Below are positions 63,712 through 64,000 of a DNA stretch of 64,000 nt, one piece after another. The stretch is from Caprimulgus europaeus. Lineage: Eukaryota; Chordata; Aves; Caprimulgiformes; Caprimulgidae. Under the pieces are notes generated by a model. It was given only the letters and a program-made list of their open reading frames with translations. It was not told the DNA's origin and ran no database searches. The stretch covers positions 13,647,686 through 13,711,685 of the forward strand of contig OU015534.1 in assembly GCA_907165065.1 (NCBI GenBank). Direction: 5' to 3'. The translations under genes were made by a program, and so were the position numbers. Every line of letters begins with the position of its first letter. Position 1 is the first letter of the stretch.

Positions 63712-64000
63712 AGTGTATAGAATTATTAATGATTTTCAGTAGTACTATTATTAGAGTTTCTAAAATTGTAAGACTCAATCTGTTATTTAAGGAATTTGAT
63801 CAGATTTATTAAGACATTTTGAAGTTCTGGCTGAGTGAGAAAGTGGGGGTGGAATTCCTGTGAGCTAGACATTAACTGAGCTGTCTTAGTAATGGGCTTA
63901 TCATGGTAATGCTTACATTTCTTTCATCAATGTCAGAACTTTGTTTATGAAGTCTAAAGGATTTTACCTAAAGACATGAGGAAGCACAGAAAAAGACTAT
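63712..64000. other. Sequence right of the LTR, no gene recognised
   Basis: This is short unique AT-rich flank. No retroviral internal sequence is visible after the LTR. Confidence 0.5.

Overview
The window is vertebrate nuclear DNA, most probably from a bird and probably from Neoaves. The sequence is AT-rich and contains one spliced gene, a single strong CpG island, sparse and very old SINE/LINE fragments, and one endogenous-retrovirus LTR at the right edge. That LTR resembles a family I know as abundant in neoavian genomes. There are no operons, Alu/L1-type repeats or CRISPR arrays. Most open reading frames in the window are chance frames.

The only gene I can support is PTGFR, the prostaglandin F2-alpha (FP) receptor, on the + strand. 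A GC-rich CpG island (about 28200-29370) probably holds the promoter and a noncoding first exon, with a candidate donor at 29041/29042. A second exon starts at 30171, after a good acceptor, and carries the ATG at 30230. It encodes TM1 to TM6 and ends at the donor 31018/31019. After an intron of about 17.2 kb, the last exon (from 48248, stop at 48551-48553) encodes the end of TM6, TM7, helix 8 and the cytoplasmic tail. The joined product is 364 residues with all rhodopsin-like and prostanoid-receptor hallmarks. An AT-rich 3' UTR with several AATAAA signals follows, the last good one at 50365.

Bases 1-28200 look intergenic, or like a distant intron of an unseen gene. They hold ancient repeat fossils (an L3/CR1-like tail near 3761, a MIR-like SINE on the minus strand near 11311, a MIR 3' part near 19760, an L3-like tail near 20998), simple repeats, and a 55-nt microRNA-precursor-like hairpin at 4956-5010. 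The large PTGFR intron holds another L3/CR1-like tail (39188) and a short tandem duplication. Bases 50400-64000 look intergenic. They contain a decayed CR1-type reverse-transcriptase fragment (about 56900-57110), a perfect 13-bp inverted repeat (55933-55961), a 26-bp tandem duplication (62210) and the solo-type ERV LTR (63124-63711).

Points worth a second look are the 4956-5010 hairpin, an upstream ORF that starts exactly at the first base of the PTGFR coding exon, a possible intron-retained receptor lacking TM7, and the divergent second extracellular loop and longer C-tail of this FP receptor.
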